A DNA stretch of 64,000 nucleotides from Heterohyrax brucei (GCA_028571685.1 CM053148.1:88186001-88250000); one strand, 5' to 3'; numbered from the stretch's first letter, positions 32,901-43,640 are shown. Notes: a model not told the origin generated them from the sequence alone. Numbers and translations are program-made.

Positions 32901-33860
32901 TGAGGACTGCTAATTAAGTTTGCAAACTCATCTAGAAAAAGTGCTGCATACCTCATTGCAGAATATCACTATGGTCACCTTCAAAGTACTCCCCTTGGGA
33001 AATGTTTTAAGCAGGCAGTTCTGCTCTAATAGAAACACTAGAATATCAATAGCTTTAACAAAGGAAAGTTTATGCTTACACAATCCAGTAGGTTACAAGT
33101 CCGAATTCAAGGTGTCTGCTCCAGGAGAAGGCTTTCCTTCTGTCTGTTGGCTCTGGAGGAAAGGCCTTATATTGTATCAGTCTTTGTTCAGGGAGCATGT
33201 TGGCACTGGAATCTCAGGGGTGAAACACGTACTCTTCTCCCAGTGCTGATTTTTGATGCTGTGAGGTTCCCAAATCTCTCTGCCAAGATTTTTCCCTTTA
33301 TAGCTCAACAGACTGTCCCAAGAAACAAAACAAACTTATACATTGGATTTTGCTCTACCAACCCAACTGCTGCTCATCCACCTTTATTAACATCAGAGGG
33401 GCAAGTTTTCAACAGGGAAGATCATCACACAATACCAGGAATTATGGTGCAGCCAAACTGTTACAGATTTTTTAGGGAACACATTCAATCCATGACAGGA
33501 AGCTATATACCAATACCAGTGCCAGTCCACCCTACAAAGCAGTTTTGAAATTCTTTTTCTGGGATGGCTATCAGAGCTGTTGTTGTATTACCCTTGATTT
33601 CCTGAACAGTTACTTCTTTACTGGCTAAAAACTCCATCAGAGACAACTATACAATTAAGTTTGTGAACTTGCCACCTTATCACTGTGTGAAAAGACCATT
33701 CCAGAAAGAGTTCCAAAATTCCTTTGAAGGGTGGACTAGACACTGGCATCACTGCATAACTTCCCAATGGGAATACTTTGAAGGTGATTATAGTGATATT
33801 CAACAAGGAGGTAGGTAGCACTAAGAACAATTAATTTCACAGACTTAATTGTTGGACCTC
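32901..33860. mobile_element. Composite mariner remnant with inverted ends
   Basis: TA-flanked. The left terminus ('tgaggactgctaattaagtt', 32901) and subterminal block match the mariner at 58468. After the LTR at 33003-33497 the mariner sequence resumes ('agctatataccaatacc' to 'aaaaactccatcagagac', ~33645). A second terminal-repeat-like word follows ('caattaagtttgtgaac'). The last part (33700-33860) is the same left-end subterminal region in reverse, ending 'gttggacctcg'. So two left ends face each other. No transposase frame remains. Confidence 0.72.
33003..33497 (-). mobile_element. MaLR/ERVL-like LTR (minus), inserted in mariner
   Basis: 495 bp from TG (33003) to CA (33497). The reverse complement begins 'tgtcatggattgaatgtg' and follows the family at 52056. 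Flanks ggaaa (32998-33002) and ggaag (33498-33502) fit a 5-bp duplication with one change, and the mariner sequence reads on across the site. The 109- and 158-aa plus frames at 32920-33548 run through the LTR and are not genes. Confidence 0.82.
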
Positions 33861-33870
33861 GTAGACCACA

Positions 33871-34639
33871 CAGATACCTCTGGACCTTTCTCTTAGAGAA
33901 ATGATTAAATACATTTCTTCTAAAGCTCTAGTATTTATATTTTAAGCTATATACAAATATTAATCTTAAGGTTAATAGAATTTTTCCATTTTATAGTTTT
34001 TGATATACAATTTCACTTGGAATTCCCTGTGCAGATTTTTGAAAAGGCATATCAGGAAAAACAATTGTTGATAATGTAGAAAGCCATGCCAAAGGTCTTA
34101 CCAGACTGATTACATAATGTGAAGATAATGATAATTTTTACAGAGTCCCATTACTTTAAACTAAGTGCAGTTCAGATTTTGGGCTTAGTAGATGACATTT
34201 CCAAAGAAGAAATAGTTTTATTTTAATATTTTATTTTTTATTATTTTATTTTTTAATATTTATTTTAATATTTTAATATTCTATTTAATATTTAATATTC
34301 TAGATCATTTCCCTACTAGAATGTAGTTCTGATAAATGAGGAATTTTTGTCTGCTTTATCCAGTGCTGTATCTTTGGCATCAGGTACATATTAAGTGCAT
34401 ATTAGAAATTCAGTAACCATGAAATAAGTGAAATAGTCCAGTTGGATATAGAGCAGAAATTTAGTTGTGTTACACATGGACTCTTAGATTCACACACAAA
34501 TGTGGCCCAAGCAAGTTAAAAACATTAGACATAATACCCTGCAACTTAATGAGATTGTAATAGCTGCAAAGGGGTACAGAAGGGATTCAATCTGTTAAAA
34601 AGAATCTAAGCATAGATAATGCCTGGTTTTACGTACCTT
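33871..34639. other. AT-rich stretch with TTTTAATATT simple repeat
   Basis: 34212-34305 is a degenerate run of T-rich TTTAATATTT units. Nothing else recognised. Confidence 0.55.
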
Positions 34640-34812
34640 GTGGAAACTCTGGTGGTATTGTAGTTAAGTGGTATGGCTGCTAACCAAAAGGTTGGCGGTT
34701 CAAATCTTCCAGTCATTTCTTGGAAACTCCAAGGAGCAATTCTGTTCTGTCTTGTAGGGTCACTGTGAGTTGGAATTGACTCGATGGTGAAGGTTTTTTG
34801 TTTTTTTTGTTG
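34640..34812 (+). mobile_element. AfroSINE
   Basis: 'ggaaactctggtggtattg' to 'gactcgatggtgaaggtttt' and a T-rich tail. Confidence 0.94.
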
Positions 34813-34974
34813 GCTTGTTTGTTTATGCATCTTGCATTCTTTCAACAACTAAGCAAAACACATTGTAATTTCTAGTAACCACAAAGTGGAAGGTATAAAG
34901 GTAGAGTGTAGTTACCATAAACTTCATTTTTGTGATGTGGCACAGGAGATCATTGGCCTCTTATCATGATTTTG

Positions 34975-35180
34975 CTGTACTACTTCTGTGCCATCAAATT
35001 GATTCTGAGTCACAGGGACCCTGTGGGACAGGGTGGAATTTCCCAATAGGATTTTCCAGCCTGTAATGTTTGAAGAAGCAGACTGTCACACTTTATCCTA
35101 CCTAGTAGTTGATGGATTAGGACTCCTTACCTTTCGGGTTGTAACTAAGTGATTAACTGCTGTGCCACCAGGGTTCCTTT
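34975..35180 (-). mobile_element. AfroSINE, long variant (minus)
   Basis: 'atcaaattgattctgagtca', the long-variant block 'gaagaagcagactgtcacac' and 'gccaccagggttcc'. Confidence 0.85.
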
Positions 35181-35444
35181 GTAAACAGATTGCTCTGCCA
35201 TCCACAAGAAATTTCTCTTCCCCTTTTCAGAATGGGAAGTTATGTCAGCCAGATTAATAGTTTAGAGAGACCCCATTGGACAGCTGGAACCTCTCAGTGC
35301 TATGTAAATAATATCTTGTGAAAGTGTGCTCTGATGTCCAATGAATCTATATTTCCATTTATTCAGTTTGTCACATAACACACATTAGTGAATACTGTGT
35401 ATCTGAGTCTACACAACGATGTTTACCAAAGCCAAAAATCAAGT

Positions 35445-35746
35445 TTGTTGTTACTGAGTCAAATCCAACTCCTAGTGGCCTTACAAAAACCAAAACCCAC
35501 TGCCATCGAGTCTATTTTGACTCATTCTGGCCTTATAGGACAGAGCAGAACTGCCCCATAGAGATTCCAAGGAGTGTCTGGTGGATTCAGACTGCTGACC
35601 TTTTAGTTAGCAGCCATAGTTTAACCACTATGTCATCAGGGTTTCCTGTAGGACAAAGTAAACTTGTCCCAAAGAGTTTCTGAGGAGCAGCTGATGGATT
35701 CAGTTGTTGATCTTTTGGTTAGCAACCTAGCTCCTAAGGACTGCAC
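35445..35746 (-). mobile_element. AfroSINE (minus), split by a younger AfroSINE
   Basis: Left part 35445-35481 ('gttgttactgagtcaaatcc') and right part 35647-35746 ('gtaggacaaagtaaacttgt', 'ttggttagcaacctagctc') together make one SINE. The inner copy lies between. Confidence 0.85.
35482..35646 (-). mobile_element. AfroSINE (minus), inner copy
   Basis: 'aaaccaaaacccactgccat' to 'gtcatcagggtttcc'. Less diverged than its host copy. Confidence 0.93.
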
Positions 35747-35861
35747 AGACTGAGATCCTAGAAGGTCACAGTAAATGTCAAATTCCTTACATTCATGGAG
35801 CATTGCAACGGAAGGCAGGGAACCACCATAAAAAGAAACAGACAAAAAATAATGTCCTTTA

Positions 35862-36016
35862 ACAACAACTCCCTACCATCGAGTTGATGCTGACTCTTAG
35901 CGAACCCACAGGACAGAGCAGAACCACCACAAAGGATTTCCAAAGCATGTCTGGTGTATTAGACAGCTAACTTTGGGGTTAGCAGCAGAAAGCTTAACCA
36001 CTGCACCACCAGGGAT
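35862..36016 (-). mobile_element. AfroSINE (minus)
   Basis: Starts with an RTE-like reversed tail 'aacaacaactccctaccatc' and ends 'gcaccaccagggattc'. Confidence 0.88.
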
Positions 36017-36499
36017 TCAAATGGGCTGTAGAAAGTGCTGAATAGGAAGCGTGGACTGGTTTTATATAGACATGAGAATGCTTGCTAAATTCTGACTAAG
36101 GGAGTTAGGGAACTCTTTACTCAGGAGACAAATAATGTGGTAAACATTCACGAATTTCACAAGTCTTCTATTGAGTATTTGGCGACTTTGCTGTCCCTAG
36201 GGACAGCAGTGTCAAAGCTGACATGAGAACATGGTGTTTCCGGGGAGAATTCCCCCTCCCTAAGCTTCAGTAACTTTCTTCAGCAAAGATGAAGCTGAAA
36301 GAGACTGTAGAGAAGTCATCACATGTCTTGCAATCAGCCAACATTTCACATTAGAGGCAGGAAATGACTGGTCAGTCTAATGAAGAAGGAGAGACCACAC
36401 TGGGCAATAGCTGAACAACTATGGTTGAGGTCACTGGGGTAAGTGGGCTACGCTTGTGAAAGAAGTTGAGTTGACAAAAGGTGTGTTACGTGTATTTTT
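36017..36499. other. Unassigned stretch
   Basis: Nothing recognised. Confidence 0.4.
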
Positions 36500-36735
36500 A
36501 AACCTATTGTGTGACCTACTATCTGATAAAGCTAACGTTTATCACATACTAGGCCATACAATATACAAATTCAATTCTAGATCTAAGTACAATATTATGT
36601 TCATTTTAAAGATAGGAAAAGCTAGTACTGAAGACAAAACCAGCCTGCCCAGTGTTCCATGACTGGTCAGCAACACAGCTGGGACTCACACCCACCCAGA
36701 AGATCTGACTCTGAGTCCTTGTAACCATCCCTCTG
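36500..36735 (+). mobile_element. MIR-type SINE
   Basis: 'attttaaagataggaaaa' followed by 'gtcagcaacacagctgggac' and 'gatctgactctgagtcctt' gives the MIR core and 3' order (ancient mammalian tRNA-SINE/CORE). Confidence 0.7.
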
Positions 36736-36787
36736 AGCTTACATTCACAGCTAAAATATTTTTTTCAATATAATCAGCATGATTTTT

Positions 36788-36838
36788 GCCCCAAACTCAC
36801 CACTGTTGAGTCAATTTCCAGCCATAGTGACCCTAATA
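36788..36838 (-). mobile_element. AfroSINE fragment (minus)
   Basis: 'ccaaactcaccactgttgag' and 'agccatagtgaccct' only. Confidence 0.75.
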
Positions 36839-36849
36839 AACAATAAAAT

Positions 36850-37078
36850 GTCTGCCTCTCTATATAGACATCTGTATGTACATGTAAACATATATGCATA
36901 TATAACCATATATGTGTATATATAAACCATATATGGGTGTATATATATGTGCATATATATAAAATCATACATATATAGATACACATAAATGCATTCATAC
37001 ACAAGTATGTATGTTATACATACATGTGTATATATACATATTTATGTATGTATTTATATACATGTATATACATATATA
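36850..37078. repeat. AT-rich (CATA/TATG)n microsatellite
   Basis: About 230 bp of TATATG, CATATA and related units. It ends exactly at the tail of the minus SINE at 37079, so it may have grown from a SINE tail. Frames at 36774-37004 are translation of the repeat. Confidence 0.9.
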
Positions 37079-37255
37079 AAACCAAACCCAATGTCACTGA
37101 GTTGATTTCAATTCATAGGAAGCCCATGGGGTTTCCAAGGCTATAAACTTGTATGGAAGCAGACTGCCACACCTTTTTCCCGTGGAGCTGCTGGTGACTT
37201 CAAAGTGGCAACCTTGGGTCAACAATTCATCTCTTTTCTGCTGTACCAGGGCTCC
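37079..37255 (-). mobile_element. AfroSINE, long variant (minus)
   Basis: 'aaaccaaacccaatgtcact', 'ggaagcagactgccacacct' and final 'gtaccagggctcc'. Confidence 0.88.
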
Positions 37256-38503
37256 AGATATAAAGTTATATAAAACCTATGGAGTGCAATTCTACTCTTC
37301 ACTAGGAGCCCTCCAACTGGTTGCTTCTGTCTTGTTTGGGGTGGTGATAACATGGATTTTTGACAAATCATCATCCTGAGCATTTAAGATCCATGCATTT
37401 TGCCCTTAGAAAATTAGATCTAAATAAAAGTTATCACCTTTAATATTATTAATATTACATCAAACTGATGTAGGGAACTAGGAAATAATATCTGAAACTT
37501 CAAGAATTCATGAGGTGCTGATGTTACATAATTATTCCTACTTTGCAAATATGCCATATATATTATTTTACTTAACAACAATAATAACAAGTTAGATCCA
37601 TTTTCAGCTAATTTGTACTTTTCATAGGGAGTTTCTGTTTTGTTACTAAAGATTATTTCCATTGTTGACATCTCAATATATATATTTTCACTAAGGTGAC
37701 TATTGGCTTAGCAATGTAGAGTCCATGTATTACCAGGTATATTTCAGAGAAGATTTTGAAATATTTTTGGTTCTTGTTTTTCATGTGAAATTGGCATTTT
37801 GCACTAATTGTGCAAATATAGCTTTCTAATGAATGTTCTTTCATTTTTTTAAATAGATTTTTAAGGAATTTTATGAAAAATTTTACTAACAGTAATCCCA
37901 CCGGTTGTGAGAAGACTTAATGCATTTTCTCCCAGAATATAAAATGTATATAAGATTATTTCTAAATTTTGATTATTTTCAGTTTAACCTATATGTTTTA
38001 TTAAAATGTTCATAAGTAAATACTTTTTTTAAGTATCCTAATTATCTATGTGCAAATTAAAATTATCTACTTGCCAAAGGGCAAGCATGTTCAGTCACAT
38101 TGCTTTACCAGTGCCTGTTAATGGGAATAATAAAATCTGAAATTACATAATGAAGAACATTTTACTACAACATGGCATATAAGAAAATTACAAAAACCCT
38201 TTTGAAAATTACATGGTATTGCCACCTCAGTCAATATATTTGCTGTTACTAGGAAAAAAAAAAACTTATTTAGATTCAATGGATATTACAGGAAAAAATG
38301 ACCTATTCTAGAAGAGTTTCTAAGTATTAACAATAAACACTTTGTGTTTTAAGAAGACACGGTTTCAGCCTTACGGAACCTAGTACTGAACTATCCAATA
38401 ATGCTGACTCCTGAGCCCCGGACTGTGTAGAAAGATAAACTTATGGGAGTGGGAAGAAGGAAAAGGAAAAAACAATCAACTCACAAGACAATGGAATTAT
38501 AAA
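37256..38503. other. AT-rich, SINE-free stretch
   Basis: 1.2 kb with no recognised element. Frames at 37420-37901 are AT-rich and without motifs. Confidence 0.5.
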
Positions 38504-38514
38504 GAACCCCCATT

Positions 38515-38538
38515 GCCAAGCCAAGTGTCGTTGAGTTG
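38515..38538 (-). mobile_element. 24-bp SINE/RTE-tail micro-insertion
   Basis: GCCAAGCCAAGTGTCG then TTGAGTTG. Flanked by perfect 11-bp repeats gaacccccatt (38504-38514, 38539-38549). The shortest case. Confidence 0.88.
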
Positions 38539-38699
38539 GAACCCCCATTAGCGACCTTGCATTATAGGGACAAGAGAAATGAAATCCAAAGATTTGCAAG
38601 TTTTTGTGTCTTCACCTGCTGCCAGCATTTTCAAGAAAAGCTCAGGCTCAGAAATTAATTTCAAGCAGTATTTGCTTCACAGTGAGCATAACAGTTATA

Positions 38700-38862
38700 T
38701 AAACCAAACCAAACCTATTACTGTGGAGTTGATTCTGAGTAGTAGCAATCCTATAGAGTAGAACTGACCCCCAGAGCTTCTATGGACCGCCAGGTAGATT
38801 TGCACTGCTAAACTTTGGGTTAGCAGCTGCAGCGTTTCATGAGTACATCACTAGGCTTTTCA
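38700..38862 (-). mobile_element. AfroSINE (minus)
   Basis: 'aaaccaaaccaaacctatta', 'agcaatcctatagagtagaa' and 'catcactaggctttt'. Confidence 0.9.
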
Positions 38863-39959
38863 ACAGATGTATAAGGAGTCACACAAATACAGAAAAATAT
38901 ATTTTCTTTGGCGATAGACATTCTCCACAAATCGATTAGATGCTCCACAGATTACATTTGGCCAAAAGACATGCATAAAAATTATTTAAAATGTAAGGGG
39001 AAATTAGCTAAAAATGGGGAGAAGAAAAACCCATCAAAAGTAAATTTCAGAAACTTCAGATATTTGGATTATAAATAAAATGAAGTAAATTAAAAAGAAA
39101 AAAGCTAGCCTTTTTTCTTTTTTAAAAAAAAAATCTAAGAAAGGACTAGCATCAAAATATACTGGATAGTTCTCCAAATAAGTTGATAGAAATCATGTGA
39201 CAATTATTATAATTAAAATTGAGAACATAAAGGATATTGTTAACCATTTTAAAAGCAGAAATACTTTCTTTAGATTATTGGATTTAAAGTCCATATTTTA
39301 GAGAAAAGTTGAGATGTGTACTCGATTTTATCTGAGTAAATATGAGAATTAGTATTTCAGTGGTACCTTTCAAAAACACAAACACAACTTTATAGTGAAA
39401 AAAAGAAAGAAAAAATAAATACTTGATGTATTCTAAAGAATAAATCAACAGAGCAAACGAGTAGTACAGAAAAAGAAGGGTTGATTTTGCAGGTGAACTC
39501 ACTTGCTGTTACTTTTGCTCACAGAAAAGCAAATTTCCAGAAGTCTGCAAATGAAGTAACTATCCTGCTCATTGCCTTTCCTTCCCTCTAACCTTCATCT
39601 TCTTACTCACAAGTGGCACTCCCCACTGTCCCTTCTTTTATTCTTCCATCTTCAGGGTAAAAGGGTGAGATCAGAAAGAAAAAGACCATGAGGAAACCAG
39701 TAGGGTCATCATTTCCGTTCAGACATGCAAGTGGGTACAACTGAGTTTAATCTATCATCTCCAGAGGGAGCTATAACTCACAACACTCCAAAAGTACCTG
39801 AAAATGGATATCTTTGCTGGTGGAGAAGGGTGGGGTGGAAGCTTGGGGAAATAGCTCCAAGAAAGCGGTTTTTAGAAGATTTCATATTAAACTGAGTTTT
39901 CATTTGGTGAGGCAGAGAACACTAAATGTAACAATAAGAATTCTCAGTATTAATATCTA
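38863..39959. other. Unassigned stretch
   Basis: No repeat recognised. Confidence 0.4.
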
Positions 39960-40135
39960 GGTCAGCCTGTCAAGTTAATTTCTGCTCATAATCATCTAAC
40001 ATGATGGAATAAAACACAGTTTCCTATGCAGTACTACTTAATGGGAGCAGATGCCTAAGTACTTTCTCTATGGACAATCGGATGGGTTTAAAATGATGAT
40101 CTCTCAGTTAGAAGACCAGAATTGAACACTTTCTC
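39960..40135 (-). mobile_element. Possible old AfroSINE long variant (minus)
   Basis: 'cctgtcaagttaatttctgc' and later 'gatgggtttaaaatgatgat' follow the long-variant order weakly. Confidence 0.35.
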
Positions 40136-40512
40136 AGTTAATTTGTATCAATTTAGTGAACACTTCTTTTAATTCTCCTGTAGAGAATTAAGTTGAAAAT
40201 GTATGACTCTTTTTTGTCAATTTTAAAATAAAAAATACTTTCAACTATTTTATATCCTATCAGATGTCAGATTATATAACAGCAAAAGAAAAAAAGTGTT
40301 GTATGTAATTTTAAATGTAATTTTAAACAAAATGTTGGTTTTCACGGGAATCTTGTGTTAATGGAATAATAAAAAGGTTAAAGAAAGTATCTACTTTGAT
40401 TTCTTATAAATGTCCATTTTGAGTCATAGATATTTCCATTATCACTGTTTCCCATTCAGCTGAACATCTGTTTTCCTAGACTGCTTTATTTTTATTTTTT
40501 TTCTCTAATAAG

Positions 40513-41030
40513 GATTATGAACTTGGACAGCGATCTCAGAAAAAGGCAGTGACTGTTTACAAGACATCGCTTCCCGTTTGGAGATGCTTCAGGACACCAG
40601 GGTGTATGAAGACGTTTCCAGGCTACAAGCGTGAAAGATGACAGATGCTTCTGTAGCTCTTCAGATTATACCTGAAGGTCACATGCCTTTGTGTACCTGC
40701 CAATGTTTAGACAGCAAGACAAGCAAAATAGACTGGAGAATATTTTTTGAGTTGCCGATAAAATGCCTAAGATGTATGTGAATCAAAGAATATAAAGCAG
40801 TCCTTTTTTTTTTTTTTAATATAAAATATAACAAGAACTACTTTATAAATCATCTATAAGTGTTATTTTGGGACAACTTGTATTGCATCCACTGAGATTC
40901 AAGACATATCAAAGAAAGAAAGAAATACAATACTCTTCTATTTACTAGCCAGTTTTACAGTTGATTTCTTTGCCTATTTGATCAATTCAATTCTCTTAAC
41001 AACTGAATAAAGATTGTTATTTGAAAAAGC
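40513..41030 (+). other. Candidate terminal exon with poly-A signal
   Basis: A T-rich tract ending 'ttctctaataag' precedes 40513, with ctgaac ~50 bp upstream as a possible branch point. From 40513 the frame is open for 42 codons (DYELGQRSQKKAVTV..KRER) to TGA at 40639. The rest is repeat-free, and AATAAA is at 41006-41011 followed by a GT-rich 'gcagtgtag'. It lies in the most SINE-poor kilobase of the window. This fits a last exon of a coding or long non-coding transcript, but I do not recognise the peptide and no upstream coding exon is evident. Confidence 0.3.
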
Positions 41031-41189
41031 TGCAGTGTAGCTTAATCTGTTTTTCTAATATGCAACAGGCATTGAAGTTTACAGTTTAGATGAAAAGTTT
41101 TTCAAATTCCTGGTGCTTGTATGCATGGTCATGACTAAGACAGGATGTATGTTTTAAAAATGAAGTTATGAGAAAATAAAAATGTTGGC

Positions 41190-41280
41190 CCGGTGCCAAT
41201 AGTTAATATGGCTAGCTGGTAACCAAAAGTTTAGAGGTACTAGTCTACCCAGTGATACCTGGGAAGAAAGAAACACTTGT
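41190..41280 (+). mobile_element. AfroSINE, partial
   Basis: 'ggctagctggtaaccaaaag' and 'tacccagtgatacctgggaa' match the 5' half of the long variant. Confidence 0.5.
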
Positions 41281-41436
41281 TGATGTGCATCTGGAACATA
41301 ACCTATTAAAAACTCTAAACTAAAAATACTCCTGAAGTCTTCTTTAAATCAAATAAGATTTCATCTTAACTAGTGAAGAATATTTGCCTTGAGCATTGTG
41401 CTGTTTTAAGAACTGTTTACACATATACTGTACCAA

Positions 41437-41585
41437 GGAAACCCTGGTGGAGTAGTGGTTAAGTATTAAATCTGCTAGCCAAAAGGTCAGCAGTTCGAAT
41501 GCACCAGATGCACTTTGAAAACTCTATGGAGCATCCTTACTCCATCCTATAGGATGGCTATGATTGGAATTGACTCAACAATTTT
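41437..41585 (+). mobile_element. AfroSINE
   Basis: 'ggaaaccctggtggagtag', 'aaggtcagcagttcgaatgc' (B box kept) to 'gattggaattgactcaac'. Confidence 0.93.
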
Positions 41586-41589
41586 AGTA

Positions 41590-41800
41590 TATGATATAAA
41601 ACTGAAACTATCTGTATGGCATCATATCAATACAAACTCAAGAGTTTAGGTAAGATGCTTAATGGGCAACGAGTTTAGGGTAAAGAGGGTGGAACAATTT
41701 AAAAAAGGAGGGTGAAAGTTGTGACATCTCTTGACCAAAGTGATTAACGTTCTGAGTTGTACTGGCAGAAATTGTTAAATTGGTGTCATGTTTGATTATG
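41590..41800 (+). mobile_element. L1 3' end (plus)
   Basis: Second copy of the element at 30076-30335: 'ttaatgggcaacgagttta', 'aaaaaggagggtgaaag' and 'agaaattgttaaattggtgt'. Confidence 0.6.
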
Positions 41801-41892
41801 TATAGTCTCAGTAACCACGGATGTCCTTGCACAGGATATCCTGGGACATTAATAGGCAGAGGGAAAAAAAGATTTTACGTCACATGCTTCAA

Positions 41893-42050
41893 AACCAAAA
41901 AATCCAAACCTGTTACCATCAAATACGTTCTGACTCACAGTGACACTATGGGACAGAGTAGGACAATCCCAAGGAGTTCCCAAGGAGCGACTGATGGGTT
42001 TGAACTTCTGACCTTCTGGTTAATGGCCTGAACTCTCTTAACGACTGTCG
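41893..42050 (-). mobile_element. AfroSINE (minus)
   Basis: 'gttctgactcacagtgacac', 'atgggacagagtaggacaat' and 'gaccttctggttaatgg'. Confidence 0.9.
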
Positions 42051-42361
42051 TATGCTTTGTTTACAACAAGTCACACTCAAATACCAGGCACAGAAACACA
42101 CAAGGACGGCACCTACAAGCTCTGTGGGTGAGACAAGAAGGTTACTCTTCTCTCCACCAGCTAGTCTTTCTTGCCTTCACAAACAAGCATCCTGTCTGTT
42201 TTGTTATCTGAAGCTTTGAGTATTTTAAGACAAACAGTTAAGGGACAGGAGAAAAAGTGAGATTGAGCAGCACAAGAAGAAAGAAAAGAGGGGAGCAGGG
42301 AGGATGCTTCATTGACTACCAAAACTAGACTGCATCCTTAAATACAGAAAACAAACAAGAA

Positions 42362-42440
42362 AACTGAGGGAGCACAGTTCTACTGTGACACTCATAGGGT
42401 CATGGTGAGTTGAAATCAATTCAATAACACCTGGTCATTA
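42362..42440 (+). mobile_element. AfroSINE long variant, 5'-truncated
   Basis: Only 'gggagcacagttctactgtg' and the tail 'gagttgaaatcaattcaata' remain. Confidence 0.8.
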
Positions 42441-42484
42441 TTTTAAAACCATCCTCAACAGGTTAGTCGGTAATACAATATGCT

Positions 42485-42640
42485 TAGAAACCGTGGTGGC
42501 ATAGTGATTAAGTGATATGGCCACTAACCAAAAAGGTGGCGGTTAGAATCCACCAGGTGCTCCTTGGAAACTCTATGAAGGCAATTCTACTCTCACAGAG
42601 TTGTTATCGGTCAGAATCAACTCAACAGCAACAAGTTTCA
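42485..42640 (+). mobile_element. AfroSINE
   Basis: 'gaaaccgtggtggcatagtg' to 'aatcaactcaacagcaacaa'. Confidence 0.94.
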
Positions 42641-42671
42641 ATCTTATTGTTTATTTTTTTAATGCGACATT

Positions 42672-42832
42672 TGGAAACCCCAGGGGCATAGTGGTTAAGA
42701 GCTGTGTCTGGTAAGCAAAAGGTCAGCAGTTCAAATCTAGCAGATGCTCCCTGGAAACTCTATGGGACAGTTCTGCTCTGTCATCTAGGGTCACTATGAG
42801 TTGTAACCCACTCAGCAGCATTATTTGTTTAT
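42672..42832 (+). mobile_element. AfroSINE
   Basis: 'ggaaaccccaggggcatag' to 'ccactcagcagcattatttg'. Confidence 0.94.
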
Positions 42833-42839
42833 TTATTTA

Positions 42840-43066
42840 GTGATACATTTAGGTAATTGAGTGGCACAAATTGTTTGTAATCCTCTAGTAACATAAAGTT
42901 GTTAAGTTTAGTCACTTCTAGCAGCACTGCTAAAGAAGGGCCTGGTAATCTGCTTCTGTAACAACTGCAGCCAAGAAAAGCATAAGGATGAGTTCTATTC
43001 TGTAATACATAATGTTACCAATAAATTGGAATCAACTCTATGACAATGAGTTTGGTTTTATTTTTA
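42840..43066 (+). mobile_element. AfroSINE, long variant
   Basis: Has 'gcctggtaatctgcttctgt' and 'aactgcagccaagaaaagc', the long-variant middle. Tail 'gacaatgagtttggtttta'. Confidence 0.8.
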
Positions 43067-43105
43067 TTGCTTTATATTGGATTTAGCAACACCTTCCACA
43101 GAAGT

Positions 43106-43270
43106 AGAAACCCTGGCTGCGAAGAGGCTAAGTGCTACAGCTGCTAAACAGAAAGTCAGCAGTTCAAATCCACCAGGTGCTCCTTGGAAACTCTGTGCAG
43201 CAGTTCTACTCTCTGTATAGAATCACTTTGAGTCAGAGTTGACTCTTCAGCAGTGGGTGTGGTTTTATTG
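43106..43270 (+). mobile_element. AfroSINE
   Basis: 'gaaaccctggctgcgaagag' to 'agcagtgggtgtggtttta'. Fifth same-strand SINE in 900 bp. Confidence 0.95.
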
Positions 43271-43489
43271 GTTCATAAGAATGGTTTTTAAAGAAATATT
43301 TTGTAGATTTCAGTAAACAATGGAAATTTATTCCTTAGATACTTCTTGATTAATCATTCAAATTATTTTGAAGATTATGTTTAACTCTTGACTAGGACAC
43401 ATGATGTGCAAAATTACATATTTGTAACTCTTTTTTTACAAGTTCAAATTTCCTTCCAAATTTAAGTCTCACTTAAGTTTTATGATACC

Positions 43490-43640
43490 TATAGTTCACT
43501 TGGTAGATATTATTGCTATCCCTTTTCCTGATGAGAAAAAAAAGAACTGAAGGTCTCATCTCCTAACCCTATGTCATCCTTATGGAATTCAGATTTATGA
43601 TCTTCCTGCGTGCTTTATAATTTGGCAGATGGCGTGTGCC
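43490..43640 (+). mobile_element. Possible MIR fragment
   Basis: 'tattattgctatcccttttcctgatgag'-like order and 'ggaattcagatttatgatct' suggest a MIR core, weakly. Confidence 0.35.

Noticed and set aside
32920-33548. 109- and 158-aa plus frames as a gene
   Set aside because: They run through a mariner end and a reverse LTR; frames cross repeat borders and show no protein family.
36774-37004. Tyrosine/isoleucine-rich minus frames
   Set aside because: Translation of the AT-rich microsatellite.
41437-43270. Regularly spaced repeats as a CRISPR-like array
   Set aside because: Units are ~160-bp diverged SINEs with uneven spacing in a mammalian genome.
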